DNA from: Aeromonas simiae
GTDB taxonomy: Bacteria; Pseudomonadota; Gammaproteobacteria; Enterobacterales; Aeromonadaceae
NCBI RefSeq assembly: GCF_000820125.1
Contig: NZ_CDBY01000049.1
Span: 60,629 to 124,628, forward strand
DNA: 64,000 nt
Direction: 5' to 3'
Position numbers and translations under genes: made by a program. Numbering within the stretch: the first letter of the stretch is position 1; every line of letters begins with the position of its first letter. Shown in pieces: positions 44,563-54,474 of this stretch. The notes under the pieces were generated by a model. That model searched no databases. It was not told the origin of the DNA and saw only the letters and a list, made by a program, of their open reading frames with translations.

Positions 44563-47007
44563 TCAGCCCTGCTCCATCCGCTTCTTGGTCAGCCGTGTCG
44601 GCATCGCCTCCAGCGGATTGTCCGGCCAGTAGTGGCGCGGATAACGTCCTTTCATCTCTTTTTTCACCTGCTCGTAGGAGCCGGCCCAGAAGGCGGCCAG
44701 ATCGGCGGTGATCTGTAGCGGCCGCTGGGCTGGTGAGAGCAGCTCCACCAGCAGCGCCACCTTGCCTTGCGCCACCCGCGGCGTGCTGGCCTGACCAAAC
44801 ATCTCCTGGATCCGCACCGGGATGGCGGGGGCCTGCCCCGGAACATAACGGATGCGCACCCGGGTGCCGGTCGGGGCGGTGAAATAGACCGGCAGCTGCT
44901 CGTCGAGCACGCTCGGCAGCGGCCAGGGCAGCAGGGCGCGCAGGGCCGCCACCAGATCGACGCGCTTTAACTGCTCGAGGCGGGTCATGCCGAGCACGCT
45001 CGGCAGCAGCCACAGCTCGAGGCCGGCGAGCAGCGCCTCGTCCGACACCTGAGGCCAGGGGTGTTCGGGCAGCCACTCGGCGGCGCAGCGCTGCCGCGCC
45101 AGCAACCCCTCGCTCGCCTCGTCCCACGGCAGGCAGTGCAGCCCCTTGCCGCGCACCCCGTCGAGCAGGCAGCGCCCCTTCTGCTCATCGCTAAGGGCGC
45201 TCAGTGGTTCACTGCCGAGCACCAGCTCGCCCAGGGTACGCTGGCGCTCGGCCCGTACCCGGTCGGCCTGCTCGTCCCAGGCAAAATGCTCGCGCTCCCC
45301 GATAAGCTCGGGCAGGAGGCGCTCCAGCTCACCCAGCTCAACCGGCTCGGCCACGAAGATGCGGCTGCCGCGCTCGTTCTGGCCCAGATTGACCGCCACC
45401 AGAGCTGACGCCCCCGTGAGCGGGTGATCCTCCACCAGATCGGCGCTCACCCCGCCCGAAAGCTGGTAGCGACTGCCGCTGCGCAGCCGCCCGATGCGAT
45501 CGGGCCAGGCCAGGGCACACAACAGGCCTAGCCACTGCCCATGGGCCTCGCCCGGCCTGACCCCGAGGCGCTCGAACCAGCGCCGCGCCTGGCCATGCAG
45601 GGCGCCGCGGCGACGTTGGAACAAGACGCCGAGGCGCTCCGATCCTCGCAGATCTTCCTCCAGCAGGGCCACCAGATAACAGGCGTCGGCGACAATCCCT
45701 GACAGACCCTCGGCCTCCAGCTCGGCGGCGCGCAGCAGCAGATGCGCCAGCCGCGGTGCGGTGCCGAGACGGGCCATGGCGCGGCCATGAGGGGTGAGCT
45801 GCTGCTCCCCTTTGAGGGCGCCGAGGGAAGTGAGCAGCCGCTGCGCCTGGGCCAGCGCCCCGGCAGGGGGCGTATCGAGCAGCGGCAGCGCCTCAACCCG
45901 GCTGCCCCACTGGGCCGCCTCCAGCATCAGGCCGGTTAGCTCCTGAGTCAGCAGATCGGGCGGGCTCTGCTCATCGAGCCGATCCTGCTGCTCGGCGCTC
46001 CACAGGCGGTAGCAGACGCCGGGGCCTAGTCGACCGGCCCGGCCGGCGCGCTGCACCGCCGAGGCGCGGGCAATCTGGCGGGTCTCGAGACGGGTCACGC
46101 CGCTGCGCACATCAAACTGGGCGCGCCGCTCCAGACCGCTGTCGATGACCAGGGTGATCCCCTCTATGGTGAGCGAGGTCTCAGCCACGTTGGTGGTGAG
46201 CACCAGCTTGCGCCGCCAGGCCGGGGCAGGAGCGATGGCGGCCTGCTGGGCGCGGATATCGAGGCGGCCATAGAGCGGGGCTATGTCCACCTCAGGCCCT
46301 ACCCGCTCGCGCAGCCACTCGGCCAGACGCTCTATCTCCCCCTGGCCGGGCAGAAACACCAGCGCGCTGCCGGCGTGGTTGGCCAGCGCCTCCAGCACCA
46401 CGGCACCGAGCTGGGGTTCGAGGCGCTGCTGGCGGCTCCACGGACGGTAGAAGCACTCGACCGAGTGGCTGCGCCCCTCGGAGCGCAGCACCACCGCCTC
46501 GCTGAGCAGGCGCTCGAGGGGCAGGCCGTCGAGGGTAGCCGACATCACCAGAATACGCAGGTCATCGCGCAGGGCCTGCTGACTTTCGAGGGCGAAGGCC
46601 AGCGCCGTGTCGGCGTGCAGGCTGCGCTCGTGAAACTCGTCAAAAATGAGCAGGTCGACCCCGGACAGCTCGGGGTCCTGTTGCAACATTCGGGTCAGCA
46701 CCCCCTCGGTGACGATCTCAAGGCGGGTCTTGCCGCTCACCCGGCTCTCGCCGCGCACCCGCAAGCCTATGCGCTCCCCCACCTTCTCACCCAGTTGGGC
46801 GGCCAGGTAGGCCGCGATGTTACGCGCCGCCAGCCGGCGCGGCTCGAGCAGGATGATGCGCCCGGCCACGCGCTCGCGACGCACCAGCTCAAGGGGCAGC
46901 AGGGTCGATTTGCCGGCACCGGGTGGCGCCTGCAAGATGAGCTGGGTGTGGAGCAAGAGCGCCTGCTCGATGGCGGGCAACAGGTCGGCGATCGGCAGAG
47001 TCGACAA
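44563..47007 (-). CDS. hrpB: ATP-dependent helicase HrpB
   Basis: The 814-residue DExH helicase has Walker A APPGAGKST, the DEFH box in FDEFHERSLHAD, SATLDGLPL, TNVAETSLTIEG and QRAGRAGRLG. It lies upstream of mrcB, as in E. coli. No ATG fits; a TTG at 47007, with GGAAG 7 bp upstream, gives LSTLPIADLLPAIEQ, the usual N-terminus. An in-frame ATG at 47085 lies too far upstream and inside another control region. RNA helicase role is not well defined. Confidence 0.92.
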   Translation of the reverse strand: MSTLPIADLLPAIEQALLLHTQLILQAPPGAGKSTLLPLELVRRERVAGRIILLEPRRLAARNIAAYLAAQLGEKVGERIGLRVRGESRVSGKTRLEIVTEGVLTRMLQQDPELSGVDLLIFDEFHERSLHADTALAFALESQQALRDDLRILVMSATLDGLPLERLLSEAVVLRSEGRSHSVECFYRPWSRQQRLEPQLGAVVLEALANHAGSALVFLPGQGEIERLAEWLRERVGPEVDIAPLYGRLDIRAQQAAIAPAPAWRRKLVLTTNVAETSLTIEGITLVIDSGLERRAQFDVRSGVTRLETRQIARASAVQRAGRAGRLGPGVCYRLWSAEQQDRLDEQSPPDLLTQELTGLMLEAAQWGSRVEALPLLDTPPAGALAQAQRLLTSLGALKGEQQLTPHGRAMARLGTAPRLAHLLLRAAELEAEGLSGIVADACYLVALLEEDLRGSERLGVLFQRRRGALHGQARRWFERLGVRPGEAHGQWLGLLCALAWPDRIGRLRSGSRYQLSGGVSADLVEDHPLTGASALVAVNLGQNERGSRIFVAEPVELGELERLLPELIGEREHFAWDEQADRVRAERQRTLGELVLGSEPLSALSDEQKGRCLLDGVRGKGLHCLPWDEASEGLLARQRCAAEWLPEHPWPQVSDEALLAGLELWLLPSVLGMTRLEQLKRVDLVAALRALLPWPLPSVLDEQLPVYFTAPTGTRVRIRYVPGQAPAIPVRIQEMFGQASTPRVAQGKVALLVELLSPAQRPLQITADLAAFWAGSYEQVKKEMKGRYPRHYWPDNPLEAMPTRLTKKRMEQG

Positions 47008-47096
47008 ATCAGCACTTCCGTCATGGTAAAAACGGCGCCTATGATGCCACACTTTGCCCCCTTCGTGGGGCCTTCCCCGCTGCATCAGGAGACCCC

Positions 47097-47618
47097 TTGG
47101 CCCGACTGTTTTTTGCCCTTCCGGTCAGCCTGCTGGCCGACCCTATCGTGGCGTGGCGCGCTGCCCGCCCCTGGCCCGGCGAGCCGGTGCCGGCAACCAA
47201 CCTGCACCTCACCCTGGCCTTTCTCGGCGAGGTGACGGCGCAGCAGCGGACACAGCTTGAGGCGATCGCGGCCCGGCTGCACTGTCCGCCACTGACCATC
47301 CCCCTCGACAGCTGTGGCTGGTTTGGTCGCGCCAAGGCGGCCTGGATCGGCCCCGAGCGCTGGCCCAACGAGCTGTCGGTGTTGGTGCGCGAGCTACAAC
47401 GCCACTGCACCCGCCTCGGCCTTGGCAACGGCGAGCTGCACTACCGCCCCCACATCACCCTGTCGCGCAAGGCCGCGGCGGCGCCGGAGCCCGCTCCGGC
47501 CCCCGATTTCGTCCTACATGCCGACAGCTTTTGTCTCTATCAGTCGGTCAGCAGCGAGGAGGGGGTACGTTATGAGCCCCTCGCCTGCTGGCCACTTCGC
47601 AAGCGAGTGACTGCATGA
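47097..47618 (+). CDS. thpR: RNA 2',3'-cyclic phosphodiesterase (LigT family)
   Basis: The 173-residue 2H phosphoesterase has both catalytic tetrapeptides, HLTLAF and HITLSR. It hydrolyses 2',3'-cyclic phosphates on RNA. The start is TTG with AGGAG 6 bp upstream. Its stop overlaps the sfsA start (ATGA), so the two are coupled. Confidence 0.9.
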   Translation: MARLFFALPVSLLADPIVAWRAARPWPGEPVPATNLHLTLAFLGEVTAQQRTQLEAIAARLHCPPLTIPLDSCGWFGRAKAAWIGPERWPNELSVLVRELQRHCTRLGLGNGELHYRPHITLSRKAAAAPEPAPAPDFVLHADSFCLYQSVSSEEGVRYEPLACWPLRKRVTA

Positions 47619-48373
47619 AATTTCATCCTCCACTACAAAGCGGCCTGTTGTTGCAGCGCTATAAGCGCTTTCTCACCGACGTGCAGCTCGACGACGGCTC
47701 AACCCTCACGGTGCACTGCGCCAACACCGGCGCCATGACCGGCTGCGCCGACCCCGGCACCCGGGTCTGGTACTCCACGTCCGACAATCCCAAGCGCAAG
47801 CTGCCCCACAGCTGGGAAATCGCCCAGAGCCCGCGCGGCCACCTCATCTGCGTCAATACCGCGCGTGCCAACCAGATTGCCCGCGAGCTGATCGAAGCCG
47901 GTGCTATCGCCCCGCTCGCCGGCTACGCGCGCCTGCGCAGCGAGGTCAAATACGGGGAAGAGGGCAGCCGCATCGATCTGCTGCTGGAAGATGACCAGCG
48001 GCCATCCTGCTATGTGGAGGTGAAATCAGTCACCCTGCTCGATGCTGAGCGTGACGATGGGATGGGCTATTTTCCCGATGCAGTGACAACCCGTGGCGCC
48101 AAGCACCTGCGCGAGCTGATGGCGATGAAGGCAGCCGGCCACCGGGCCGTGTTGCTGTTCATGGTGTTGCACTCGGGGATTACCAAAATGTGTGCTGCAT
48201 CACACATTGATCCACAATACAGTCTGCTTCTTGAGCAAGCGATTGGGGCAGGGGTTGAAATTTTATGCTACCAACCCCATGTTGAGATCACAGGCTTTAA
48301 GCCGCAAGGGTTTATCCCGTTTGAAACCGTTAGCCGGATTATTCCCAAGGGATCAGAAATCTCGACGGAGTAG
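47615..48373 (+). CDS. sfsA: Sugar fermentation stimulation protein SfsA
   Basis: The 252-residue protein opens [19 protein letters not shown] and contains [18 protein letters not shown] and [10 protein letters not shown], the SfsA nuclease-like core (D in RIDLLL, E-V-K in YVEVKS). It was named for stimulating maltose genes and binds DNA; its true role is uncertain. The order sfsA-dksA is the same as in E. coli. Confidence 0.94.
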   Translation: MKFHPPLQSGLLLQRYKRFLTDVQLDDGSTLTVHCANTGAMTGCADPGTRVWYSTSDNPKRKLPHSWEIAQSPRGHLICVNTARANQIARELIEAGAIAPLAGYARLRSEVKYGEEGSRIDLLLEDDQRPSCYVEVKSVTLLDAERDDGMGYFPDAVTTRGAKHLRELMAMKAAGHRAVLLFMVLHSGITKMCAASHIDPQYSLLLEQAIGAGVEILCYQPHVEITGFKPQGFIPFETVSRIIPKGSEISTE

Positions 48374-48475
48374 CAATAATGGTATGGGTTGTTTGCCACG
48401 CACCACCCCATCTGATATAGATACCGGCCTTAATTTATGGATGGCACGGGACGCGTGCAGTATAGGAGACAGGGC

Positions 48476-48925
48476 ATGCCAACAGGCGAAAACAGGAAAT
48501 CTCTGGGCCCCCTGGCCATTGCGGGAGTTGAGCCTTACCAGGAACAAGCGGGTGAGGAGTACATGAACGAGCGCCAGAAGGCGCACTTTCGCAAAATTCT
48601 GGCGGCCTGGCGTAATCAGCTGATGCAGGAAGTCGATCGCACCGTTGATTACATGAAAGACGAAGCAGCCAACTTCCCCGATCCGGTCGATCGCGCAGCA
48701 CAAGAAGAGGAGTTCGCCCTCGAGCTGCGTACCCGCGACCGTGAGCGCAAGCTCATCAAGAAGATCGAGAAGACGCTGCAACTGCTGGAAGAAGACGAAT
48801 TCGGCTACTGCGAGCACTGCGGCATCGAGATCGGCATCCGCCGTCTGGAAGCCCGTCCGACCGCTGATCTGTGTGTCGACTGCAAGACATTGGCCGAGAT
48901 CAAAGAGAAGCAGATGGCGGGCTGA
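48476..48925 (+). CDS. dksA: RNA polymerase-binding transcription factor DksA
   Basis: The 149-residue protein has the coiled coil with the acidic tip [14 protein letters not shown] and a zinc finger C-x2-C-x17-C-x2-C (GYCEHCG and LCVDCK). DksA works with ppGpp at the RNA polymerase secondary channel. The ATG at 48476 gives the family N-terminus ([13 protein letters not shown] follows); an earlier ATG at 48437 is rejected. TAGGAG precedes it. Confidence 0.97.
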   Translation: MPTGENRKSLGPLAIAGVEPYQEQAGEEYMNERQKAHFRKILAAWRNQLMQEVDRTVDYMKDEAANFPDPVDRAAQEEEFALELRTRDRERKLIKKIEKTLQLLEEDEFGYCEHCGIEIGIRRLEARPTADLCVDCKTLAEIKEKQMAG

Positions 48926-48949
48926 TCAGCCCACCTCTCGCGCGTATAC

Positions 48950-48978
48950 AAAGAGGGAGCCCCACGGGCTCCCTCTTT
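48950..48978 (+). terminator. Terminator after dksA
   Basis: A perfect 13-bp stem (AAAGAGGGAGCCC and its complement, loop CAC) ends in TTTGCG. Confidence 0.88.
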
Positions 48979-49043
48979 GCGTTTCGACACCCATCGCCCC
49001 CGGTGGTAGAATCCGGCGGGTTTTACCGTCAAGAGTCAGCGCC

Positions 49044-49922
49044 ATGCCCTGGATACAAATTCGAATCAACGCCACCGCCAAGACCGCCGACAAGGTGAGC
49101 AACATGCTGCTGGGGCGCGGTGCCCAAGCGGTCACCTTCATGGACGCCAAGGACGTGCCGGTCTACGAGCCCATGCCGGGCGAGACCCCGCTGTGGGGCG
49201 AAACCGAGGTGATGGGCCTGTTCGATGCCGAAGTGGATCCGGCACCGATCGTGGCCTTCTTTCAGCAGATCTTCGGCGAGCAGGTCGGCCACAAGGTCGA
49301 GCAGCTGGAGGACAAGGATTGGGTGCGCGAGTGGATGGATCACTTCCACCCGATGCAGTTTGGCGAGCGTCTGTGGATCTGCCCGAGCTGGCGCGACGTG
49401 CCCGATCCCGAGGCGGTCAACGTCATGCTCGATCCGGGCCTGGCGTTCGGTACCGGCACCCACCCCACCACGGCGCTGTGCCTGAAGTGGCTCGATGGCC
49501 AGGATCTGACCGGCAAGACGGTGGTCGACTTTGGTTGCGGCTCCGGCATCCTCGGCATTGCGGCCCTGAAGCTGGGTGCTGAGCGCGTCATCGGCATCGA
49601 CATCGATCCCCAGGCGATCCAGGCCAGCCGCGACAACGCCGAACGCAACGGCGTCGCAGAGCACCTCGAGCTCTACCTGCCCGAAGATCAACCGGCCGGC
49701 CTCCAGGCCGATGTGGTGGTCGCCAACATCCTGGCCGGCCCCCTGCGCGAGCTGGCGCCGCTCATCGCCGATCTCGGCAAGCCCGGCAGCATCATGGCCC
49801 TCTCCGGCGTGCTGGAGAGCCAGGCCCCCGAACTCGAAACCATCTACGGCAAGTGGTTCACCATGGATCCGACGGCGGTGCAGGAAGAGTGGTGCCGCCT
49901 CTCGGGCACCAAGCACGGCTGA
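49044..49922 (+). CDS. prmA: Ribosomal protein L11 methyltransferase
   Basis: The 292-residue enzyme opens [17 protein letters not shown] and has the SAM-binding motif [36 protein letters not shown] and [10 protein letters not shown], which define PrmA. It trimethylates L11 lysines and the N-terminus. Length matches E. coli (293). The start at 49044 is the first in-frame ATG with this family N-terminus. Confidence 0.96.
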   Translation: MPWIQIRINATAKTADKVSNMLLGRGAQAVTFMDAKDVPVYEPMPGETPLWGETEVMGLFDAEVDPAPIVAFFQQIFGEQVGHKVEQLEDKDWVREWMDHFHPMQFGERLWICPSWRDVPDPEAVNVMLDPGLAFGTGTHPTTALCLKWLDGQDLTGKTVVDFGCGSGILGIAALKLGAERVIGIDIDPQAIQASRDNAERNGVAEHLELYLPEDQPAGLQADVVVANILAGPLRELAPLIADLGKPGSIMALSGVLESQAPELETIYGKWFTMDPTAVQEEWCRLSGTKHG

Positions 49923-49929
49923 CGTTAAC

Positions 49930-49956
49930 AGGGCTCCTTCGGGAGCCCTTGCTTTA
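49930..49956 (+). terminator. Terminator after prmA
   Basis: AGGGCTCC-TTCG-GGAGCCCT is a UUCG-capped 8-bp stem followed by TGCTTT. Confidence 0.8.
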
Positions 49957-49969
49957 TCCCCAGCCGGCC

Positions 49970-51052
49970 TTATCGGCCCGGCACAGAGCGCCACGCCCGC
50001 ACCGCCAGCACCAGCAGAGTGACGGCGGTAAGCGGCAGCACGAAGCCCGCCATGGCGGCTGCATAGCTCGTCTGCAATGCACTGCCGGTGGCGTGCAGCA
50101 CCAGCCAGACGGTATAGGCGACGTAGTAAGCCAGAAACAATCCCCCCTCCCAGCGCGCTATGGTGTAGCCGGTGAAGAAGATCGGCAGGCAGGCCAGCGC
50201 CACGGCGATCATGACCGGGATATCGAAGCGCAGCGCCGCCGCTGAGACCTCGAGCCCACCCGGCGCCACCACGGCAGTCAGACCGAGCACGCAGAGAAGG
50301 TTGAAGATGTTGCTGCCCACCACGTTGCCCACCGCGATGTCGCGCTCACCGCGCAGCGCCGCCACGATGGAGGTGACCACCTCGGGCAGCGAGGTGCCGG
50401 CAGCGACGATGGTCAACCCTATGATGAGATCGCTCACCCCGAAATAGCGGGCCAGGGTGACGGCACTGTCGACCAGCAGCCGCGAGCCGAGGATCAGCAG
50501 TGCCAAGCCCCCCACGATCAGCAGCAGGTGACGCAGTGTACGGCTGGCTGAGCGGGGCTCCGGCTCACCGTACTCGTCGGCGAACTCCGCCTGCCCGGCC
50601 TTGCCCTCGCGCCGACTCTGGATCACCAGAAACAGGGTGTAGACGATGATGCCGGCAAACAGCAGCCCCCCTTCCAGCGCCGAGAGGCGCCCGTCCCAGC
50701 CCATCAGCAGCACCAGCAGCGAGACGGCGATCATCAGCGGCACATCGAGGCGCACCAGTTGTAGCGACACAGAAAGCGGAACGATGAGCGCCGAGATACC
50801 GAGGATGAACAGCACGTTGAAGATGTTGCTCCCCACCACGTTACCCACCGCAATACCGGCCTGCCCCTCCAGCGCCGACTGCACGCTCACCGCCAGCTCG
50901 GGCGCGCTGGTGCCAAATGCCACCACCGTCAGCCCCACCACCAGCGGCGAGATCCCAAGCGCCACCGCCAAACGCGACGCGCCACGCACCAGGGCCTCGG
51001 CCCCCCCAACCAGACACGCCAGCCCGAGCGCCAGCCACACCGCCGTCATCAT
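49970..51052 (-). CDS. yrbG: Calcium/sodium antiporter (YrbG family)
   Basis: The 360-residue membrane protein has two internal alpha repeats, GTSAPELAVSVQSAL...GNVVGSNIFN and GTSLPEVVTSIVAAL...GNVVGSNIFN, which make the ion-binding site of CaCA exchangers. About ten membrane segments are split by a charged loop (RREGKAGQAEFADEYGE). It exports Ca2+ in exchange for Na+ by family knowledge. In E. coli yrbG is near the mla genes, which are not in this window. Confidence 0.88.
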   Translation of the reverse strand: MMTAVWLALGLACLVGGAEALVRGASRLAVALGISPLVVGLTVVAFGTSAPELAVSVQSALEGQAGIAVGNVVGSNIFNVLFILGISALIVPLSVSLQLVRLDVPLMIAVSLLVLLMGWDGRLSALEGGLLFAGIIVYTLFLVIQSRREGKAGQAEFADEYGEPEPRSASRTLRHLLLIVGGLALLILGSRLLVDSAVTLARYFGVSDLIIGLTIVAAGTSLPEVVTSIVAALRGERDIAVGNVVGSNIFNLLCVLGLTAVVAPGGLEVSAAALRFDIPVMIAVALACLPIFFTGYTIARWEGGLFLAYYVAYTVWLVLHATGSALQTSYAAAMAGFVLPLTAVTLLVLAVRAWRSVPGR

Positions 51053-51163
51053 AAGATCATCCTTGTGCCGTTAACCCCTGCGAGGCCCCTCTTTGGTGAC
51101 GAGCCCCCTTGACGTGCTTGCCACCGATTGACCCCCACCATGCTACCCCAATTCGCGATGGCA

Positions 51164-51189
51164 AAAAGGGCACCTTGAGGTGCCCTTTT
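51164..51189. terminator. Terminator of the four-gene export operon
   Basis: AAAAGGGCACC / GGTGCCCTTTT with loop TTGA forms a perfect 11-bp stem 2 bp after the last stop, with A and T runs on both sides. Confidence 0.92.
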
Positions 51190-51190
51190 G

Positions 51191-52369
51191 TTATGTGCCG
51201 TTAGCCATCGCCGTCATGGGCAATGAACGCTTGCGCCAATGCAGTGCCCACCATGAGAGCGCGCCGTAAAGCAGGGTCAGCCCCCACAGACGCCACCACA
51301 GGGGCTGCACCTGGGCAAAGTCGGCCCCCATCTGGTTCAGTCGCAGCATCCCCTGCATCCCCGCCGTACTCGGCAGCCAGTAAGAGATCCATACCAGCGG
51401 CTCGGGCACCATCTCGATGGGCCAGATGAAACCGGCCACAAACACCAGCGGCATGGAGGAGAGCAAGATGGCCTGGCTCGGAATATCCCGGCGGGTGCAG
51501 AGGGCGCCGATCAGGATGCCCAGCATCAGGGTGGCCAGCTCGAACGGCAGGGCAAACAGCAGCACCTCGGAAGCGCTGGCCTCGCGCGCAATGCCATAGG
51601 CATCGAAACAAAAACCGAGCATATAGGTGATCGGGATGAAGTAAGGCACGGCGATCACCAGGGTACGGGCCAGCAGCAGCGGACCGGTGGGCGCCAGCTG
51701 CCAGTACCCCTTACCGCCTCGCACCGTGATCTGGTTCTGGGTCGAGCCAAGCAGGGCCGCCCCCATCAGCAGGATCTGGTGCAAGATCAGCACAAACACC
51801 CCGGGCACCACGTAGTTGAGGTAACCCATGGTGGGGTTGAACACCGGCACCAGATTGAGCGAGACCGCACTCCACCCCTGGCTGGCGCCCGGCAGAGGCT
51901 CGCCGTGGGCCAGCAGCCGTGACACCTTGATCTGCGCCGCCAGGGTGCCCCCCGCCGAAGCCAGCCCCTGTACGATGGAGCCATAGACCAGGAAGTAGCT
52001 CGAATCCCCCGCATACCCCAGGGTGACGGTGCGCCCGAGCATGATGTCGCGGTAGAAGTGGCGCGGGATGTGCAGGAGCCCGCGCGCCTCGCCGGCGTTG
52101 ATGCGCCGCTGCGCCTCCTCCAGGCTGGCCACCTCATCGACCAGCTTCACCTCGGGCGTGGCATCGGCCATGAAGGCGAGCCGGCGCGAGAGCTGACTGC
52201 CGTCCTCATTGACCAGCACCACGGGCAGTTCGCGCGGCGTCTGCTTGAGGTAGGGCTGGGGATAGAGAAAGGAGTAAAACAGGATACCGCCAAACAGGGT
52301 GAGCAGGATGGCGCGATCGGCAAACAGGCTGCGCAGCTCGAGGCGCAGCAGATCGAAAAACCCTAGCAT
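51191..52369 (-). CDS. ABC-2 type permease, second of a pair
   Basis: A 392-residue membrane protein with an N-terminal helix (RAILLTLFGGILFYSFLYPQ), a periplasmic domain of about 150 residues and five or six C-terminal helices. It is a YhhJ/ABC-2 type export permease. It has no nucleotide-binding motifs. AAGGAGG precedes the ATG, and it overlaps the upstream gene by 7 bp. It is the last gene of the operon. Confidence 0.82.
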   Translation of the reverse strand: MLGFFDLLRLELRSLFADRAILLTLFGGILFYSFLYPQPYLKQTPRELPVVLVNEDGSQLSRRLAFMADATPEVKLVDEVASLEEAQRRINAGEARGLLHIPRHFYRDIMLGRTVTLGYAGDSSYFLVYGSIVQGLASAGGTLAAQIKVSRLLAHGEPLPGASQGWSAVSLNLVPVFNPTMGYLNYVVPGVFVLILHQILLMGAALLGSTQNQITVRGGKGYWQLAPTGPLLLARTLVIAVPYFIPITYMLGFCFDAYGIAREASASEVLLFALPFELATLMLGILIGALCTRRDIPSQAILLSSMPLVFVAGFIWPIEMVPEPLVWISYWLPSTAGMQGMLRLNQMGADFAQVQPLWWRLWGLTLLYGALSWWALHWRKRSLPMTAMANGT

Positions 52370-53475
52370 GCGGCCTCCTTGGGCTGATAACGCCGGCCCG
52401 CGACCCACAACAGCCCCCAGAACAGCAGCAGCGCCCCCAATTGCGGCGCGATGGCCAGCAGCCCCTGCGCCCGGTTGGCCACATCAATCTGGATGTCGGC
52501 ATAGTGGGAGATGGGCAGCAGGGCGCGCCAGAAGGTGGCAAAGCCCCCCATGGCGCTGGCCGGGAAGGTCACCCCCATGAAGGCAAGACCGGGCGCCGTC
52601 AGCGCCCCGGCCAGCGAGATGGCCCGGGCCGCGTCGCGGATCACCGCATAAAAGCCCATGCCGAGGGCCACACAGGCGCCGGCCGTCACCCCGAGCGCCA
52701 GCGCCAGCAGCCAGGGGCTGCCGTGCATGGGGTAGCCAAGCCAGCTGTACATGGCATAGCTCCAGGCCAGTCCCCACCCCCAGCCAATCAGCCAGTGCAG
52801 GGCAAACTTATGCCACAGTGCCGGCCAGACCCCCTGCTCATGCCAGGCAAGGCCGAGCCTATCTTCCCGCGCCAGGGCATTGAGCCCGTACAGGGTCAGC
52901 AAAATCTGCCACACGGCGGGGAACAGCGCCCCCAGCAGGAACTGGCCATAGCTGGAGTTGAGGTTGTAAAGCGGCGTCATCTGGCCAGCCAGCGGTACCG
53001 ACTGCCCGAGGGCCCCCGGCAGGCTGCTGCCACCGGCCAACGCCTGCAACACCCCTACCTGACCGTTGAGGGTTCCCACCACTTGCGCCAGCGCCGCATT
53101 GACCACCTTGGCGATCAATACGTACTGGCTGTTGTTCCACACCGTGACGCGCGGCGCGGTGCCGAGCCGGGCATCGCGCTCCAGATGCAGCGGCAGCACC
53201 ACCAGCGCATAGATGTCACCACCGCGCAGGGCACGGGTGCCCTCGGCCACCGAATCAAACTCGTTGGAAAGCCGAAGAAAGGAGGAGGCATCCAGATCCC
53301 GCGCCAGCTGGCGCGACAGGCTGCTCTTGTCGAGATCGACCACGGCGATGGGCAGCTCGCGCACCAGGGCCGATGAGAAGATCCACCACAGCATCAGCAG
53401 CAGGGAGAGCGGCAGCCAGAGCACCAGCATCCGCCCCCAACCATCCTGCCACAGCAGTCGCCATTCGCGCCCCAT
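52363..53475 (-). CDS. ABC-2 type permease, first of a pair
   Basis: A 370-residue permease with the same plan as its neighbour: one N-terminal helix (LWLPLSLLLMLWWIFSSALV), a periplasmic domain starting LPIAVVDLDKSSLSRQ and a C-terminal helix bundle. The pair probably forms a heterodimer in the inner membrane. It starts 1 base after the HlyD gene stop. It lacks Walker motifs. Confidence 0.82.
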   Translation of the reverse strand: MGREWRLLWQDGWGRMLVLWLPLSLLLMLWWIFSSALVRELPIAVVDLDKSSLSRQLARDLDASSFLRLSNEFDSVAEGTRALRGGDIYALVVLPLHLERDARLGTAPRVTVWNNSQYVLIAKVVNAALAQVVGTLNGQVGVLQALAGGSSLPGALGQSVPLAGQMTPLYNLNSSYGQFLLGALFPAVWQILLTLYGLNALAREDRLGLAWHEQGVWPALWHKFALHWLIGWGWGLAWSYAMYSWLGYPMHGSPWLLALALGVTAGACVALGMGFYAVIRDAARAISLAGALTAPGLAFMGVTFPASAMGGFATFWRALLPISHYADIQIDVANRAQGLLAIAPQLGALLLFWGLLWVAGRRYQPKEAAC

Positions 53476-54474
53476 TTACAGCTCGACCAGCACGCTCATG
53501 CCAACCCGCAACCCCGGGATCGGCTGTACCGGGCGCGCCTCCACCTCGAAGGTGCGCATGTCAAACCCCTGCCGGGTATCGGTGGCACGCCAGGTCGCGA
53601 AATCCCCCATCACCGCCACATGCGAAACCTTGAGACGCACCGGCTTATCGCCGAGCGCCGGGATGCGCGCGTCAAACTCCTGCCCCATGGCAAAGTGGGA
53701 GAGCTGATCTTCACGCACATGCAGCACTGCCCAGGCGTCGTCCAGATCGAGCAGGGTCACCACAGGGAACCCCTGGGGGGCCAGCTCGCCGCTACGCAGC
53801 AGTACCTGGCTCACCTCACCGTTGTGCGGGCTGTTGATGCGGGTATCGGCCATGTAGGCCTCGACCTCGGCCACCGAGCCTGCGGCCATGCGCGCCTTCT
53901 CACGGGCCGCCACCTTGGTCTCTTCACGTGCCCCTTCGAGGGCCAGCTGATACTGCTGCCACGCCATGCCTTCGCTGTAACGGGCCGCCTGCCAGCCGGT
54001 CCAGGCCTCATCCCGCTTTTGCAGCGGCACCACGCCGTCACGATACAGGTTGGCGATCCGCTGGTAGGTCTTGCCGCTGAGCTCGGCGGCAGCCTTGGCC
54101 TTCTGCCACTGATCCTTGGCGGCAGCGATCTGCTGGGCTCGCGCCCCCTTCTCCGCCTCCATGGAGAGGGCATCCGCCGCAGCCTCACCGGCCTTGGCCT
54201 GGGCCAGCTTGGCCTCCAGCTCTGGACTGGCCAGGGTAAAGACCAGATCGCCCGACTTCACCTGCTGGCCCTTGTGCACCAGCACTTCGTCGATACGGCC
54301 CGGCACCTTGGAGGAGACCGAGTACTGCTGCGCCTCGATCTGCCCTTGCAGTCGCACCGGCTCAGGACGATAGGCCAACCAGAAGCGCCAGGCGAGCCAG
54401 CCCACCACCAACAGCAGCACCCCTGCAACGATCAGGGGACGCTTGGAATTCATGCTCTGCTTTAACTGGCTCAT
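53476..54474 (-). CDS. HlyD family membrane-fusion protein
   Basis: A 332-residue adaptor with one N-terminal membrane segment (LIVAGVLLLVVGWLAWRFW), a lipoyl half (VSSKVPGRIDEVLVHKGQQV), a long helical hairpin (about 90-200) and the second lipoyl/beta-barrel part (INSPHNGEVSQVLLRSGEL). Such proteins link inner-membrane exporters to TolC-like channels. Its start overlaps the end of the upstream TolC-like gene by 4 bp. Confidence 0.88.
   Translation of the reverse strand: MSQLKQSMNSKRPLIVAGVLLLVVGWLAWRFWLAYRPEPVRLQGQIEAQQYSVSSKVPGRIDEVLVHKGQQVKSGDLVFTLASPELEAKLAQAKAGEAAADALSMEAEKGARAQQIAAAKDQWQKAKAAAELSGKTYQRIANLYRDGVVPLQKRDEAWTGWQAARYSEGMAWQQYQLALEGAREETKVAAREKARMAAGSVAEVEAYMADTRINSPHNGEVSQVLLRSGELAPQGFPVVTLLDLDDAWAVLHVREDQLSHFAMGQEFDARIPALGDKPVRLKVSHVAVMGDFATWRATDTRQGFDMRTFEVEARPVQPIPGLRVGMSVLVEL

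Noticed and set aside
41882..44632. A 916-codon open frame antisense to mrcB
   Set aside because: It mirrors the strong codon bias of mrcB, overlaps three real genes on the other strand, has no ribosome-binding site or recognisable domain and is rich in low-complexity His/Leu/Gly.
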